A stretch of 6,860 bases of DNA. Origin: an uncultured Collinsella sp. Lineage in GTDB: Bacteria; Actinomycetota; Coriobacteriia; Coriobacteriales; Coriobacteriaceae. The notes under the pieces were generated by a model. That model saw nothing but the letters and a program-made list of their open reading frames with translations, was not told the origin of the DNA and did not search any database. The translations under genes and the position numbers were made by a program. Each line of letters starts with the position of its first letter. The first letter of the stretch is position 1. The stretch lies in contig CABUZK010000064.1 of assembly GCA_902496115.1 (NCBI GenBank), positions 1 to 6,860 of the forward strand, read 5' to 3'. This document shows positions 6,477 through 6,860 of the stretch, in pieces.

Positions 6477-6494
6477 GCCATCTTTGACACTTAC

Positions 6495-6524
6495 ACTGTA
6501 ATCGTTTTCAGTTTCATATGTCTG
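6495..6524 (-). promoter_or_regulatory. Candidate scrAB promoter
   Basis: Leftward CAGACA (6524-6519) and TACAGT (6500-6495) are 18 bases apart and each match the consensus at 4/6. The -10 overlaps one predicted operator and the -35 touches the other, so bound repressor would block polymerase. The start would be near 6488, with a leader of about 48 bases. Confidence 0.4.
6497..6510. promoter_or_regulatory. LacI-family operator, promoter-proximal copy
   Basis: TGTAATCGTTTTCA fits the LacI-family pattern of a 14-base near-palindrome centred on CG (five of seven symmetric pairs). It lies over the predicted scrA -10 box. An identical copy lies 26 bases upstream. The expected ligand is ScrR, encoded immediately upstream. 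Confidence 0.8.
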
Positions 6525-6536
6525 TAATCGTTTTCA
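6523..6536. promoter_or_regulatory. LacI-family operator, promoter-distal copy
   Basis: It is the same 14 bases as at 6497-6510, preceded in both cases by C, which makes a 15-base direct repeat (6496-6510 and 6522-6536). Centre-to-centre spacing of 26 bases is about two and a half helical turns, so the two dimers would bind on nearly opposite faces of the DNA. Confidence 0.8.
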
Positions 6537-6555
6537 TAGTAGAGTGAACGGTAGG

Positions 6556-6584
6556 AAAAAGCCGGCGAATGGTAGTTTTACGGC
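6556..6584 (-). terminator. Weak possible terminator after scrR
   Basis: Leftward GCCG (6584-6581) can pair with CGGC (6564-6561) across a long loop and is followed by five T residues (6560-6556). The 4-bp stem is poor. Readthrough from scrR into scrAB is therefore plausible. Confidence 0.3.
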
Positions 6585-6624
6585 AAAACAAGGCGACTTA
6601 GAGGCAGACAGACGTGCCCAAGAC

Positions 6625-6860
6625 CTAGACATTCATAAGCTGATGGCCGAGTTTGAGCGTCTTGAGACCGCTCTCCCCCTCCACGCCATCGAGCGTGTTG
6701 AGCAACATATTGGTCGCCTCGACGCCACTGGTCAGGTAACCATAATGCACAGTGGGAATGCCGCCTGTCAGCGCGCGCAAAAACGCATTGTCGCCAAAAC
6801 CGCTCACACGGTGTATGCCCTCGCCTATGCCGCGAACCTCATCGATGGCACGCAACGCGC
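6625..6860 (-). CDS. scrR: LacI-family sucrose operon repressor, C-terminal part (cut by window edge)
   Basis: Only the last 78 or so residues are inside the window; the gene continues past 6860 toward its start. The visible part is the end of the periplasmic-binding-protein-like effector domain. ALRAIDE is the usual helix before the last strand, VSGFGDNAFLRAL corresponds to the family's VIGFDD region, and IPTVHYGYLTSG followed by EATNMLLNTL resembles Gram-positive ScrR proteins as I recall them. The N-terminal DNA-binding helix-turn-helix is outside, so DNA contacts cannot be checked. In the family, such proteins release operator DNA on binding a sugar such as sucrose, sucrose-6-phosphate or fructose. 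It is upstream of and co-directional with scrAB, ending about 88 bases before the distal operator. Position and similarity make it the likely local repressor, probably self-regulated through a separate upstream site not seen here. Confidence 0.88.
   Translation of the reverse strand, partial: ALRAIDEVRGIGEGIHRVSGFGDNAFLRALTGGIPTVHYGYLTSGVEATNMLLNTLDGVEGESGLKTLKLGHQLMNV

Noticed and set aside
6484..6489. A perfect rightward TTGACA -35 hexamer in the scrA promoter gap
   Set aside because: No acceptable -10 lies 16-18 bases downstream, and rightward transcription would run only into the antisense of scrR.

Overview
The window looks like chromosome of a moderately high-GC, anaerobic, gut-type actinobacterium. 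A Collinsella-like member of the Coriobacteriia is my best guess. This rests on codon usage, the sucrose PTS locus with Firmicute-like proteins, and general impression. No marker gene here proves it.

Layout, left to right. Bases 1-124 hold a strong perfect hairpin terminator and, at the extreme left, unassigned sequence. guaB (IMP dehydrogenase, GMP synthesis) runs leftward from 1636 to 125. It is divergent from a small rightward gene (1830-2174) encoding a ModE-type winged-helix DNA-binding protein without a ligand domain. The 193-base gap between them holds apparently overlapping divergent promoters and a nested palindrome. That small gene converges on a leftward gene (2308-3300) for a shortened, degenerate relative of the Cys/Met-metabolism PLP enzymes. 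The 133-base convergent gap is dominated by a 75-base palindromic element with perfect 19-base arms.

The right half is a leftward sucrose utilisation locus. It contains the 3' end of a LacI-family repressor gene (scrR, cut by the window edge), a promoter region with two identical 15-base repeats that match LacI-family operators, the sucrose PTS permease EIIBC (scrA), and sucrose-6-phosphate hydrolase (scrB). A textbook terminator follows scrB. ScrA would import sucrose as sucrose-6-phosphate, ScrB would split it into glucose-6-phosphate and fructose, and ScrR would repress the operon until induced. ScrA lacks an EIIA domain, so EIIA must come from elsewhere in the genome.

The sucrose locus and guaB are ordinary in function. 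The less ordinary items are the PLP-fold protein that appears to have lost its Schiff-base lysine, the terminator placed directly in front of that gene, the 75-base palindromic repeat, the protist-like (Tritrichomonas-type) IMP dehydrogenase, and the overlapping divergent promoters. I see no convincing evidence of a wholly new multi-gene system. No gene-free stretch exceeds 300 bases, and I found no tRNA, rRNA, CRISPR array or transposase gene.
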